Positions 53,919 to 62,686 are shown, counted from the first letter of the stretch. The stretch is 64,000 nucleotides of DNA from an uncultured Agathobaculum sp. (GCA_934504345.1 CAKSVR010000003.1:1-64000), one strand, 5' to 3'. The notes: generated by a model from the letters alone, not told the origin. Numbers and translations are program-made.

Positions 53919-54887
53919 TCAAAGCTTAAACTTCGGAAAATACTTTTTGACGAACGGAATATCCTTTACCTTGAAGGTTTTGCCATTCAGATATTGCAGT
54001 GCACCGGCATCCTGCGCGAAGCGGAACGTGAGGGAATAGGCATACAGAGCCTGTCCGGTTTCGCCGTAGGGACGGTTGAGCTCGTTCGTGCCGTACTTGC
54101 CGTCGCCGAGCAGCGGGCAGCCGATAGAGGCCATATGGGCGCGGATCTGGTGCGTGCGGCCGGTCAGCAGCTCGCACTCAACGAGCGACAGTTTCCCCTG
54201 GGAGGCCAGTGTGCGGTAGCGCGTGCGTGCGGTCTTTGCACCGGGAACACGGGTTTTGTGCAGCGTGACCTGCTTGCGCTTCTCGTCGCGCCGGAGAAAA
54301 TTCTCGATCAGGCCCTCGGGCGGCTTGGGACGGCCATGGACGATGCACAGATAGCGCTTTTCCATCTCGCGGTCCTTGATCTTGTCGTTCAGGATACGCA
54401 GCGCCTCGGCGGTCTTGGCCGCGATGACGATGCCGCCGGTGTTGCGGTCGATGCGGTTGCACAGCGCAGGCGCGAACGAAGCCGCATCATCCGGATCCCA
54501 TGCGCCGGACAGGAACAGATACGCCTGGATATGCGCGATGAGCGTATCCGTATCGCCGTGTTCGTCTGCATGGACGACCATGCCGGGCGCCTTGTCCGCA
54601 AGGAGGATGTGCTCATCCTCATACACCACGCGCACGCGCGGCGCTGTGATGCGGCGGAACGCCTCCTCTTCTTTGGGTGCATCGAAGTATTCGTCATTTA
54701 GGTACAGCTGCACGGAATCGCCCTCGGCGAGCTTGTAGGCGGCCTCGGTGCGCTTGTTGTTCACCTTGATACGCTTCAGGCGAAGATATTTGTGCATCAT
54801 GCCGCCGGATAAGAGCGGCACGGCTTTCTCTAAAAATTTATTCAGGCGTTGTCCGCTGTCGTTTTTTGTGATATAATATTCTCTCAA
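53919..54887 (-). CDS. RluA-family pseudouridine synthase
   Basis: 322 residues: S4 RNA-binding domain (about 12-75) and RluA catalytic domain with 'ALCNRIDRNTGGIVI' (about 141-155), whose Asp is the nucleophile, plus 'LLTGRTHQIRAHMASIG'. Subfamily RluC/RluD, so it probably modifies 23S rRNA; the exact site is not readable from sequence. Divergent from yceD-rpmF. Confidence 0.92.
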   Translation of the reverse strand: MREYYITKNDSGQRLNKFLEKAVPLLSGGMMHKYLRLKRIKVNNKRTEAAYKLAEGDSVQLYLNDEYFDAPKEEEAFRRITAPRVRVVYEDEHILLADKAPGMVVHADEHGDTDTLIAHIQAYLFLSGAWDPDDAASFAPALCNRIDRNTGGIVIAAKTAEALRILNDKIKDREMEKRYLCIVHGRPKPPEGLIENFLRRDEKRKQVTLHKTRVPGAKTARTRYRTLASQGKLSLVECELLTGRTHQIRAHMASIGCPLLGDGKYGTNELNRPYGETGQALYAYSLTFRFAQDAGALQYLNGKTFKVKDIPFVKKYFPKFKL

Positions 54888-55008
54888 GGCAGAGTATCCT
54901 TTTCCGTTGATTTGCCCGTTTGGGTACGTTCAGTATAGCGCATTTTCCGAAAAAAGAAAAGCATATGCGGACGGTTCGGAAAAATACCGTGTTTTATCGA
55001 TTTTTCGG

Positions 55009-55038
55009 TTGACAAAGTCTGTTTGTTTGTAGTATACT
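55009..55038 (+). promoter_or_regulatory. Promoter of yceD-rpmF
   Basis: TTGACA (55009-55014), 18-base spacer, TATACT (55033-55038). Confidence 0.75.
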
Positions 55039-55062
55039 ATCTTAGTACCATGTGAGGTTGAC

Positions 55063-55572
55063 ATGAAGATTGACTTAAAAAAGCTGAATGCATCCGCTCA
55101 CGCCTCGATCCCGTTCGATGAAACGATCGATCTGACGGATGAAAAGCTCTACGGCGCAAAGCCGTTTCAAAGCCCTGTCCACATCAAAGGCGAGGTTTCG
55201 AATGACAGCGGTGTGGTTCGTCTGGTCGGCGCGATCGACACGATCTATTCCACCGAGTGTTCCCGCTGCCTGAAGCCGCTGGAGATCCCGCTCTCTGCGG
55301 AGGCCGATATGATCCTGTCGGACGACCCGGAGGCGGAGGAAGAGGACGATCTTTTTGTACTGACCAGCGACAGCGTGGATCCTGCGGACGTATTGGTGCC
55401 GGCATTGATCCTGCAGGTACAGATGACCTATCTGTGCAAAGAGGACTGCAAAGGCCTCTGTCCGCACTGCGGCGCCGACCGCAATGTGACCGACTGCGAT
55501 TGCGATAAAAAGCAGATCGATCCGCGATTTGCCGCGCTGCGCGCCCTGCTCGATTCCGACAAGGGCGAATGA
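55063..55572 (+). CDS. yceD: YceD family (DUF177) protein
   Basis: 169 residues. Usual partner of rpmF across bacteria and linked to 23S rRNA accumulation or processing. Four-Cys arrangement typical of the Gram-positive branch: 'CSRCLKPL' (about 66-73) and 'CKEDCKGLCPHCGADRN' (about 126-142), likely a zinc site. An acidic stretch lies in between. Ends 45 bp before rpmF. Confidence 0.93.
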   Translation: MKIDLKKLNASAHASIPFDETIDLTDEKLYGAKPFQSPVHIKGEVSNDSGVVRLVGAIDTIYSTECSRCLKPLEIPLSAEADMILSDDPEAEEEDDLFVLTSDSVDPADVLVPALILQVQMTYLCKEDCKGLCPHCGADRNVTDCDCDKKQIDPRFAALRALLDSDKGE

Positions 55573-55616
55573 GATTCGTATAAAAATAAGACGATAGAGT
55601 AGGAGGTGTATCCAAC

Positions 55617-55802
55617 ATGGCAGTACCTAAGGGTAAAATTTCTAAGGCACGCCGCGACAAGCGTCGTAACTCCCACTGGAAGCTCTCTCTGCCCGGCATG
55701 GCTAAGTGCCCGAAGTGCGGCGAGATGAAGCTGGCGCACAGAATGTGCAAGGCCTGCGGCTATTACAACGGTCGCGAGGTTAAGTCCGTTAAGGAAGCGT
55801 AA
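55617..55802 (+). CDS. rpmF: 50S ribosomal protein L32
   Basis: 61 residues, full length: 'MAVPKGKISKARRDKRRNSH' N-terminus and a zinc-ribbon with two CxxC pairs ('CPKCGE', 'CKACGYY'). The C+ form with all four Cys is present. AGGAGGTG ribosome site. Confidence 0.97.
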   Translation: MAVPKGKISKARRDKRRNSHWKLSLPGMAKCPKCGEMKLAHRMCKACGYYNGREVKSVKEA

Positions 55803-55817
55803 GCCTTAAAACAGAAC

Positions 55818-55860
55818 AGGAAAAATGGAGAAAGCTGTCCGGCCTTCTCCATTTTTTTTC
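55818..55860 (+). terminator. Terminator after rpmF
   Basis: AAAAATGGAGAA/TTCTCCATTTTT with T-run. Confidence 0.88.
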
Positions 55861-55955
55861 AGGTTTACGCACAAAGGCATATTCTATATTTAACGAATTT
55901 AGATATTGCATTTTCATCATAAATGTCTTAAACTGACCTTGAAGGAGGGAAAACT

Positions 55956-57287
55956 ATGGCAAAGCCTATTGTTGCGATCGTCGGCCGGCCGAATGTCGGC
56001 AAGTCGCAGCTGTTTAACCGTCTGGCGGGCAAGCGCCTTTCCATCGTTGAGGATACGCCGGGCGTTACCCGCGACCGCCTGTATGCCGACAGCGACTGGC
56101 GCGGCCGCGATTTCACGGTGATCGATACCGGCGGCATCGAGCCGTCCAACGACAACGAAATTTTGCAGTTCATGCGTTTTCAGGCGGAAACCGCGATCTC
56201 TCATGCGGATGTTATCATCCTCATCACCGATCTGCGTACCGGCATCACCGCCGCCGATCAGGACGTTGCCGCTATGCTGCTGCGCTCGGGCAAGCCGATC
56301 GTGCTGGCTGTTAACAAGTGCGACAAGCCCGGCGATCCTCCGGCGGAGTTTTACGAGTTCTACAACCTCGGCCTCGGTGAGCCGTTCGGCATTTCCGCGC
56401 TGCACGGCTACGGTGTGGGCGAGCTGCTCGATGCGGCTTACGAACACTTTCCGCCCGCAGACGAGGAAGAGGAGGATGCGGATCGCATCCGCGTCGCCCT
56501 CATCGGCAAGCCGAACGTCGGCAAGTCCAGCCTGCTCAACCGCGTGCTGGGCGAGGAGCGCGTGATCGTTTCCAACATCGCGGGCACGACCCGCGACAGC
56601 GTGGATGCCGATGTGGACAATGCCCACGGCAAGTTCACGTTCATCGATACCGCCGGTATCCGCAAAAAGAGCAAGGTGGATGAGAAGATCGAGAAATTCT
56701 CGGTCATGCGTTCGCTGCTCGCGGTAGAGCGCGCCGATGTGTGCGTTATCATGATCGATGCGACCGAGGGCGTTACCGAGCAGGACACCAAGGTGGCCGG
56801 TGAGGCGCACAATGCCGGCAAGGCGTGCATCATTGTTGTCAACAAGTGGGATCTGGTCGAGAAAGACGGCTCCACGATGAAAGAATACACCCTGCGCGTG
56901 CGCGAGGGCCTGGCCTATATGCCGTATGCGCCGGTGCTGTTCATTTCGGCGCAGACCGGTCAGCGCGTGGACAAGCTGTTCTCGCTCATCCATGAGGTAT
57001 ACGAGCAGAACCATATGCGAATCCCGACCGGCCGCCTGAACGCCATCCTCGCGGAGGCAACGGCGCGCGTACAGCCGCCTACGGACAAGGGCCGCCGTCT
57101 GCGTATCTTCTACATGACGCAGGCTTCCACCTGCCCGCCGACGTTCGTCTGCTTCTGCAACGATGCACGGCTGTTCCATTTCTCCTATCAGCGCTATCTG
57201 GAGAACCAGATCCGCGAGGTGTTCGGCCTGACCGGTACGCCGGTACGCATGGTCATCCGCGAGCGCAGCGACAAATCATCGCAGTAA
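55956..57287 (+). CDS. der: GTPase Der (EngA), ribosome assembly
   Basis: 443 residues with two tandem G domains: first P-loop 'GRPNVGKSQLFN' (9-20), second 'GKPNVGKSSLLN' (about 186-197), each followed by switch II 'DTGG'/'DTAGI' and 'NKCD'/'NKWD' specificity motifs; KH-like C-terminal domain about 355-440 binds rRNA. Required for 50S maturation. GGAGGG site before the ATG. First of der-plsY-gpsA. Confidence 0.96.
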   Translation: MAKPIVAIVGRPNVGKSQLFNRLAGKRLSIVEDTPGVTRDRLYADSDWRGRDFTVIDTGGIEPSNDNEILQFMRFQAETAISHADVIILITDLRTGITAADQDVAAMLLRSGKPIVLAVNKCDKPGDPPAEFYEFYNLGLGEPFGISALHGYGVGELLDAAYEHFPPADEEEEDADRIRVALIGKPNVGKSSLLNRVLGEERVIVSNIAGTTRDSVDADVDNAHGKFTFIDTAGIRKKSKVDEKIEKFSVMRSLLAVERADVCVIMIDATEGVTEQDTKVAGEAHNAGKACIIVVNKWDLVEKDGSTMKEYTLRVREGLAYMPYAPVLFISAQTGQRVDKLFSLIHEVYEQNHMRIPTGRLNAILAEATARVQPPTDKGRRLRIFYMTQASTCPPTFVCFCNDARLFHFSYQRYLENQIREVFGLTGTPVRMVIRERSDKSSQ

Positions 57288-57299
57288 GGGGAGAATGCC

Positions 57300-57935
57300 A
57301 TGACACTTACGCATTTTCTGATCATCGCCGTGTGCGGCTACCTGCTGGGCTCGCTCAGCTTTGCGATCATCGTCAGCAAGGTAAGCCTTGGCAAGGACAT
57401 CCGCAACTACGGCAGCGGCAACGCAGGCCTGACGAACGCCTACCGCACGATGGGCGCGAAAAAGACCCTGTTCGTGCTGCTCGGCGACATCGCCAAGGGC
57501 GCGGCGGCGCTCTCGATCGGCATGGCGCTCGGCGGCCCGGTCGGCAAGCTGACAGCGGGCATCTTTGTCATCCTCGGCCATATGTTCCCGCTGTATTTTG
57601 GCTTTAAGGGCGGCAAAGGCGTGCTGGTCGGCGCGGTCATGCTGGCGTTCTTCGACTGGCGCGTGTTCGTTATCGCGTTCGGCCTGTTCATTCTGGCAGT
57701 TGTTCTCACCAAGTGGATCTCGCTGGGCTCCATCCTCGGTGCGATCAGCTTTCCCATCACCACATGGGCGTTTTATCATGATCCGGTGCTGACGGCGATG
57801 GCCTTCGGCATGGCGGCGGCGGTGGTGTTCATGCATCGCTCCAACATCGGCCGCATCCTGCACGGCACGGAAAACAAATTCTCTTTTAAGAGCAAAAAGA
57901 CCATCGAAGCGGCTTCTGACGGAGAGGAGAAGTAA
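57300..57935 (+). CDS. plsY: Acyl-phosphate:glycerol-3-phosphate acyltransferase
   Basis: Makes lysophosphatidic acid from acyl-phosphate and G3P. 211 residues, five to six membrane helices, motifs 'GSGNAGLTNAYRTMG' (about 39-53) and 'GHMFPLYFGFKGGKGV' (about 96-111). Twelve bases after der and one base before gpsA, whose product G3P it consumes. Confidence 0.95.
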   Translation: MTLTHFLIIAVCGYLLGSLSFAIIVSKVSLGKDIRNYGSGNAGLTNAYRTMGAKKTLFVLLGDIAKGAAALSIGMALGGPVGKLTAGIFVILGHMFPLYFGFKGGKGVLVGAVMLAFFDWRVFVIAFGLFILAVVLTKWISLGSILGAISFPITTWAFYHDPVLTAMAFGMAAAVVFMHRSNIGRILHGTENKFSFKSKKTIEAASDGEEK

Positions 57936-57936
57936 C

Positions 57937-58950
57937 ATGAAGGTTTTTGTACTGGGTACCGGCGGCTGGGGCATTGCGCTGGCGATGCTGCTGCACCAGA
58001 ACGGCCATGAGGTGACCTCGTGGACCTATCAGCAGGCGGAGTGCGAGCTGCTGCTGCGCGAGCGCTGCAACGAAAAGCTGCTGCCGGGTGTCATCATCCC
58101 GGAGGGCATCGAGATCACGACCGATATGGCCGGCGCCGCCAAGGCGGATCTGGTCGTGCTGGCCGTGCCGTCGTTCGCGGTAGCATCCACGGCGGAGCAG
58201 CTGGCGAAGATCGTGCCGCCGCATACCGTTATCGTCAATGTGGGCAAGGGACTGGATTCCAGGCACGGCTACTGCCGCTTCTCGGAAACCATCTCGAACG
58301 CGATGAACGGCAGCAATCCGGTCGTTGCGCTCACCGGCCCGACCCACGCTGAGGAGGTCGCACGCGGCATTCCGACGGCTATCGTGGCGGCCTCTGAGAG
58401 CCGCGCGGCGGCCGAGCTGACACAGGAGGCGTTCATGAACGGCACGAACTTCCGTGTCTACACCTCGTCCGACATCATCGGCTGTGAGCTGGGCGGTGCG
58501 TTCAAGAATATCATCGCGCTGGGCGCGGGCATTTCGGACGGCCTCGGTCTGGGCGACAACTCCAAGGCGGCGTTCATGACACGCGGCCTGACCGAGATCG
58601 CGCGGCTGGGTATCAAGCTGGGCGCGAAGCAGGAAACGTTCGCGGGCCTGTCCGGTGTGGGCGACCTGATCGTTACCTGCTGCTCGATGCACTCGCGCAA
58701 CCGCCGTGCCGGTATCCTCATCGGCAAGGGTGCGACCGCGCAGGAGGCCATGGCGCAGGTCGGCGCGACCGTGGAGGGCTACTACGCCACCGAGGCGGGC
58801 TACCACCTTGCCAAGCAGCAGGGCGTGTCTATGCCGATCACCGAGGCGATGTATGCCGTGCTGTACGGCGGCGTTCCGGCGAAGGACGGCATCCGTATGC
58901 TGCTCGATCGTCCGCGCCGCGGTGAGCACGAGGAAGTCTGGGTACACTGA
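57937..58950 (+). CDS. gpsA: Glycerol-3-phosphate dehydrogenase [NAD(P)+]
   Basis: Reduces DHAP to sn-glycerol-3-phosphate for phospholipids. 337 residues: N-terminal Rossmann 'GTGGWGIALAMLL' (7-19), 'GPTHAEEVARG' and catalytic-Lys helix 'ELGGAFKNIIALGAGISDGL'. AGGAGAAG ribosome site overlaps the plsY stop. Directly coupled to plsY, giving substrate and acyltransferase in equal supply. Confidence 0.96.
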   Translation: MKVFVLGTGGWGIALAMLLHQNGHEVTSWTYQQAECELLLRERCNEKLLPGVIIPEGIEITTDMAGAAKADLVVLAVPSFAVASTAEQLAKIVPPHTVIVNVGKGLDSRHGYCRFSETISNAMNGSNPVVALTGPTHAEEVARGIPTAIVAASESRAAAELTQEAFMNGTNFRVYTSSDIIGCELGGAFKNIIALGAGISDGLGLGDNSKAAFMTRGLTEIARLGIKLGAKQETFAGLSGVGDLIVTCCSMHSRNRRAGILIGKGATAQEAMAQVGATVEGYYATEAGYHLAKQQGVSMPITEAMYAVLYGGVPAKDGIRMLLDRPRRGEHEEVWVH

Positions 58951-58978
58951 TCCGGCTTCTGCAAAGGGAAAAGAGGCG

Positions 58979-59008
58979 AGAACCGGCGGGAAAACCGCCG
59001 GTTTTCTG
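58979..59008 (+). terminator. Terminator after gpsA
   Basis: AACCGGCGG-gaaaa-CCGCCGGTT then TTCTG. Confidence 0.82.
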
Positions 59009-59045
59009 TTCCTCGGAAAAATATGCGAAAAAAGAAAGAAAAGTG

Positions 59046-59074
59046 TTGACAGAGCGGGGATGCTCTGGTATAAT
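59046..59074 (+). promoter_or_regulatory. Consensus promoter for the tRNA-Gly pair
   Basis: TTGACA (59046-59051), 17-base spacer, TATAAT (59069-59074). Confidence 0.9.
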
Positions 59075-59120
59075 AAATCTTGTTCTGAGGCGGAAAGCCA
59101 AAGATAAAACGGAAAAATAT

Positions 59121-59196
59121 GCGGCTGTAGCTCATCTGGTAGAGCGCCACCTTGCCAAGGTGGAGGTAGCGAGTTCGAGCCTCGTCAGCCGCTCCA
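59121..59196 (+). tRNA. tRNA-Gly (anticodon GCC), copy 1
   Basis: 76 bases with encoded CCA. Acceptor GCGGCTG/CAGCCGC, D arm GCTC/GAGC, anticodon arm CCACC-TTGCCAA-GGTGG, T arm GCGAG-TTCGAGC-CTCGT. All invariant positions fit. Confidence 0.97.
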
Positions 59197-59217
59197 CTTT
59201 TCCGAAAAACCTCATAT

Positions 59218-59293
59218 GCGGCTGTAGCTCATCTGGTAGAGCGCCACCTTGCCAAGGTGGAGGTAGCGAGTTCGAGCCTCGTCAGCCGCTCCA
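59218..59293 (+). tRNA. tRNA-Gly (anticodon GCC), copy 2
   Basis: Identical to copy 1 and 21 bases downstream, so both are cut from one precursor. Encoded CCA. Confidence 0.97.
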
Positions 59294-59296
59294 GTC

Positions 59297-59328
59297 AGTC
59301 CACTTGCGAAAGCGAGTGGACTTTTTGT
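59297..59328 (+). terminator. Terminator of the tRNA transcript
   Basis: AGTCCACT/AGTGGACT then TTTTTG. Confidence 0.88.
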
Positions 59329-59337
59329 TTTTCGTCG

Positions 59338-59625
59338 TTGGGTTTACGCAGTGTTCCTGCGTGGACAGAGGATTTCGCCGTCTGCGGACGGCGACCGCGC
59401 CGCGGGGCAAAAGGATAGACACCAAATGGTTTCTATCCTCTTGACTCCAGTTTCCTTTTGGGGAGGGCTCGGCGGTGCTTCCATCGGTGAGGTACAAACA
59501 GGAACGGTATCGGTCTATGCTTTGCGCGCTGCTGCGGCGCAGTCGCGGCGGATTGCACGGGTTTTGCGGTCTGATGGTTTATCGGGTACAGGCGCGGCAT
59601 GACAGTGCCGCGCAACTCGTTTGGC
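59338..59625. repeat. R element, decayed partial copy R6
   Basis: Keeps one arm hairpin (CGCCGTC/GACGGCG near 59379-59396), one bounding hairpin AAGGATAGA (59411-59419), loop 59420-59431, TCTATCCT (59432-59439), and scattered interior sequence (for example near 59497-59560). The loop has changed to ACC-aaat-GGT, keeping the ACC/GGT pairing. The far bounding hairpin is lost. Confidence 0.65.
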
Positions 59626-59678
59626 TGGTGCTTGGATTGCCTCCCGATGAATGGAACAAACGCAAATCATTACGTTAT

Positions 59679-59740
59679 CTCCACTCTCCACTCTCCACTC
59701 TCCACTCTCCACTCTCCACTCTCCACTCCTCACTCTTCAC
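59679..59740. repeat. Heptad repeat H4
   Basis: Six perfect CTCCACT copies then CCTCACT, CTTCACT, CTT. The last heptads are read on the minus strand as the final residues and stop of the NlpC/P60 gene. Confidence 0.88.
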
Positions 59741-61007
59741 TCTTTGCGTGGTTTTCCGTTTGCAGAATGTTCTCGGCAGTCTTGCTGCGGAGTTTCTCCG
59801 GGTCGGGGAGGAAACTGGTATTCCAGCGGAACAGACCTGCGTGGGAATTTTCTGCCAGCCGGCCGTAAACCGAATAGGGGAGAAGCTGCGCCTGATAGCG
59901 TTCGTTCCACCGGGGACAGCGCTGCATGAATGCCTGTGCAAGCCGGAGTGCTTGACAATCTGCGTTATTGCCGTGGGGATCGAGGGCGCTGAGCTGCACG
60001 CCGCCGCCTTTGCAGCCGGTTCGGCTGGGCGAGGGTGTGGAGTGCGCGATGACGATACTGCCGTCACGGCAGGGACCGACACACAGCCACACATGGCCGT
60101 CCATGCTGAAAATATCGCCCGGGCGGAACGCGGACGGCTCCTGTGTGCCATCGCCGCGGTCTTGGCGGCAGAGCGTTCCCCAGCCTCGCTGGGCAAGGGA
60201 ATGGGCGAACTCGGCAGCGGGCACGACATAGCCGTCGCAGTCGGAAACCGAGGCATTTCTGGTGTGCAGGAGGTTATACAGCACCCAGCCGAGATAGCCC
60301 GAGCAGTCCAGTCCGTTATGGCCGTATTGGTTCCAGCCGCCGGTGGGATACCAGCTGTGCGCGGGACTGTCATCGCTGCGATAGGTGTAGCAGGCGTTCT
60401 GACGGTCGAAAAAGTCGAGCCAGCTCTGTGACAGGCCGATATGCATGGCGGTATTGCCGGAGGCGGTATCCTGCCAGTTCCAGCCGCCGCCGTAGACGTA
60501 CAGCGCGGCGCCGATCGGCATCATTGCGGTGCGGAGCAGGTTTTTCAGCGTGTGCAGACCGGGAATGCCGTGTATCGGCGGTTCGTACTTCAATGGTGCG
60601 GGCTGGATATACACAACGCCGTCAAATGCCTGTGCATAACTGCCGACAATACGGCTTGAGAGAAAGCACGGCAGGAGGGCTGCGCCGCCGGCGCGGGTAC
60701 GAATCTCGAACACGGCGCGGCAGGGAAGATGACGGCCGTTTATCGTGACAGAGCTGCCGCTGACGGCATTCACGGTGCCCTGTGCATCTGCGGGGCAGAG
60801 AACGGCCTCTGTCACCGTTCCCTGCCGGATGGTCAAATGGTACGCCTGGCCCTCCTGTAAGCGATTCTGGATGGCATAGCGGCCTTTATCGGACACGGCG
60901 TAGCAGCACACACGTTCGCCCTGCCGAAAACGATGGGCGAAGCGGTCCTTTTCCTCGGCGCGGGCGCAGCCGTAGCCCTGTATGCCCAGATAGATAGACG
61001 GATTCAC
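59730..61007 (-). CDS. NlpC/P60-like cell-wall hydrolase
   Basis: 425 residues. The N-terminal half (about 1-150) is a beta-rich, possibly cell-wall-binding part; the C-terminal half has the Cys-His core: nucleophile in 'GLDCSGYLGW' (about 231-240) and His in 'DGHVWLCVG' (about 301-309), with 'PIGAALYVYGGGWN' before it. No signal peptide is visible, so it may be cytoplasmic, exported otherwise, or mis-started. GTG at 61007 is chosen because AAGGAG is 8 bases upstream; the ATG at 61028 lies before that site. The C-terminal four residues and stop are written by heptad repeat H4. Confidence 0.82.
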   Translation of the reverse strand: MNPSIYLGIQGYGCARAEEKDRFAHRFRQGERVCCYAVSDKGRYAIQNRLQEGQAYHLTIRQGTVTEAVLCPADAQGTVNAVSGSSVTINGRHLPCRAVFEIRTRAGGAALLPCFLSSRIVGSYAQAFDGVVYIQPAPLKYEPPIHGIPGLHTLKNLLRTAMMPIGAALYVYGGGWNWQDTASGNTAMHIGLSQSWLDFFDRQNACYTYRSDDSPAHSWYPTGGWNQYGHNGLDCSGYLGWVLYNLLHTRNASVSDCDGYVVPAAEFAHSLAQRGWGTLCRQDRGDGTQEPSAFRPGDIFSMDGHVWLCVGPCRDGSIVIAHSTPSPSRTGCKGGGVQLSALDPHGNNADCQALRLAQAFMQRCPRWNERYQAQLLPYSVYGRLAENSHAGLFRWNTSFLPDPEKLRSKTAENILQTENHAKSEE

Positions 61008-61089
61008 ACTTATCACACTCCTTACCATCTCAGTATAGGGGAGGGGAGCGCAGAATATGAAAACGGCATCCCGGTCGGGATGCCGAACG

Positions 61090-61122
61090 CAAAAAAAGAG
61101 CCTGCTTTCGCAGACTCTTTTC
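61090..61122 (-). terminator. Terminator of the infC-rpmI-rplT operon
   Basis: AAAGAG-t-CTG/CAG-g-CTCTTT stem with T-run on the minus strand. Confidence 0.75.
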
Positions 61123-61138
61123 CTTATGCAAGCTGCAA

Positions 61139-61492
61139 TTAGAGTGCAGCCTTAGCCTTCTCAGCCAGTGCAGCGAATGCAGCCTGATCGTTTACAGCCA
61201 GATCAGCGAGCATCTTGCGGTTCAGGTCGATGCCAGCCTTCTTCAGACCGTTCATGAAACGGCTGTAATTGATGTCGCAGGTCTTGCAGGCTGCGGAAAT
61301 GCGGGTGATCCACAGACGGCGGAAGTCACGCTTCTTGTGCTTGCGGCCGATGTAAGCGTACTTCAGGCTCTTCATTACAGCCTGGTTGGCTACACGGTAG
61401 TGGGTGGACTTGGAACCCCAGTAACCCTTAGCGCGCTTCAGGATCTTCTTTCTTCTTTTGCGGGTCATCATTGCGCCCTTAACTCTTGCCAT
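61139..61492 (-). CDS. rplT: 50S ribosomal protein L20
   Basis: 117 residues. 'MARVKGAMMTRKRRKKILK' basic N-terminal tail, then globular domain with 'LWITRISAACKTCDINYSRF'. In Bacillus and E. coli L20 also binds its own mRNA leader to repress the operon. Last gene of infC-rpmI-rplT. Confidence 0.97.
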   Translation of the reverse strand: MARVKGAMMTRKRRKKILKRAKGYWGSKSTHYRVANQAVMKSLKYAYIGRKHKKRDFRRLWITRISAACKTCDINYSRFMNGLKKAGIDLNRKMLADLAVNDQAAFAALAEKAKAAL

Positions 61493-61530
61493 TGTGTTTG
61501 CCTCCTATATGAAAGATGTTGTTTTCTTAC

Positions 61531-61734
61531 TTACTTGTACGGCAGCAGACGCTTCAGCTGTGCTACGTTGGTAGAATCTGCGAAGCCTTCCTTGCGGAGG
61601 TGGCGCTTCAGCTTAGTGGTCTTGCCATGGCCGTTGAGCAGGTGGCGCTTGCCAACGTGACCGCGCTTGAACTTACCGTTCTTGGTAACGGAAAATCTCT
61701 TTTTTGCACCGCTGTGCGTTTTGATCTTAGGCAT
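61531..61734 (-). CDS. rpmI: 50S ribosomal protein L35
   Basis: 67 residues, full length: 'MPKIKTHSGAKKRFSVTKNG' start and 'HLLNGHGKTTKLKRHLRK' core. GAGAGGAG ribosome site. Confidence 0.97.
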   Translation of the reverse strand: MPKIKTHSGAKKRFSVTKNGKFKRGHVGKRHLLNGHGKTTKLKRHLRKEGFADSTNVAQLKRLLPYK

Positions 61735-61782
61735 AAGGTTTTGCTCCTCTCTGAATTTGCGCTGTATATCTGCGCGTTGGTT

Positions 61783-62301
61783 TTACTTGTCCTTGGCGGG
61801 CGCCAGAAACATCAGCATCTGGCGGCCTTCGAGCTTGGGCTGCTTTTCTACCGTGCTGCACTCCGAGCACAGCTCCGCGAAGCGATGGAGCAGATCCTGA
61901 CCAAGCGATGCATGAGTGACTTCGCGGCCGCGGAAACGGACCGAAACCTTTACCTTGTTGCCGTCCTGCAGGAATCGGCAGGCGTTCTTTACCTTGGTAT
62001 TCAGGTCACCGATGTCGATGTTAGGCGTCAGGCGAATCTCTTTGATCTCCACGACACGCTGATTCTTACGCGCTTCTTTCTCGCGCTTTGCCTGCTCGAA
62101 GCGGAATTTACCGTAATCCATGATCTTGCAGACAGGCGGCTTGGCCTGCGGCGCGATTTTAACCAGATCCATGCCCTTTTCTACGGCAATATCCTGTGCC
62201 TGCTGAATAGGCAGAATGCCGAGCTGCTCGCCGTCGTCACCGATCAGACGAACTTCCTTGTCGCGGATCTCTTCATTGATTTGATGTTCCATGCTGCTGA
62301 T
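61783..62301 (-). CDS. infC: Translation initiation factor IF-3, probable AUC start
   Basis: 172 residues if begun at ATC (62299-62301). N-domain 'QINEEIRDKEVRLIGDDGEQLG', linker, C-domain 'KVSVRFRGREVTHASLG' bind the 30S subunit and check start codons. The first ATG (62292) lies 18 bases from GGAGG (62311-62315), far too distant, whereas the in-frame ATC is 9 bases away. infC commonly uses AUU/AUC/AUA so that IF-3 can repress its own initiation. If correct, the protein starts M-S-S-M-E-H-Q. Confidence 0.93.
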   Translation of the reverse strand: MSSMEHQINEEIRDKEVRLIGDDGEQLGILPIQQAQDIAVEKGMDLVKIAPQAKPPVCKIMDYGKFRFEQAKREKEARKNQRVVEIKEIRLTPNIDIGDLNTKVKNACRFLQDGNKVKVSVRFRGREVTHASLGQDLLHRFAELCSECSTVEKQPKLEGRQMLMFLAPAKDK

Positions 62302-62465
62302 TGGTAAGCACCTCCAAACAAAATCGGTTTAAGACAAAAAGAAAAAGGACTGATCGAAAAGACCGTCCCCTCAAGAATAAATCGCAGAGCGCGCAAAGCG
62401 GCTGCTGTGTTTTATTGACCCGTTTGCGTTGCTGCGGGTGAGGACTTGCCTTCTTCCTTGTTACC
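62302..62465 (-). promoter_or_regulatory. Leader of infC-rpmI-rplT with attenuator-like hairpin
   Basis: About 160 bases from the expected RNA start to the infC ribosome site. A stem AGGGGAC-GGTC/GATC-a-GTCCTTT (about 62339-62373) followed by a T-tract on the minus strand looks like an intrinsic terminator, fitting L20-dependent attenuation as known for this operon in Firmicutes. Confidence 0.6.
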
Positions 62466-62471
62466 TCAGAT

Positions 62472-62500
62472 ATTTTACCAGAATTAAAATATAAAGTCAA
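62472..62500 (-). promoter_or_regulatory. Promoter of infC-rpmI-rplT
   Basis: Minus strand TTGACT (62495-62500), 17-base spacer, TAAAAT (62472-62477). Confidence 0.75.
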
Positions 62501-62594
62501 GGCTTTATTTCATGTTTTTTAACTGGTATGATTATTACAGCAAACGGAATACTAAGAGCGTGTAAAGCGTAGTGCTGATTGCACAATAAAGGGC

Positions 62595-62623
62595 TTTACA
62601 AATGCACCGGAATTTGCTATTCT
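62595..62623 (+). promoter_or_regulatory. Promoter candidate for the DUF1292 gene
   Basis: TTTACA (62595-62600), 17-base spacer, TATTCT (62618-62623). Confidence 0.5.
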
Positions 62624-62686
62624 TATTACGGGGACAGGAAAACAGCCTGCTTCCCTTTGCACTACGAACAAGGAGGTGCCGGACCC

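Noticed and set aside
59679..59740. CRISPR-like short repeat tract
   Set aside because: Units of 7 bp without spacers; no cas genes in the window.
62285..62292. ATG at 62292 as infC start
   Set aside because: 18 bases from the only ribosome site; ATC at 62301 is better placed.
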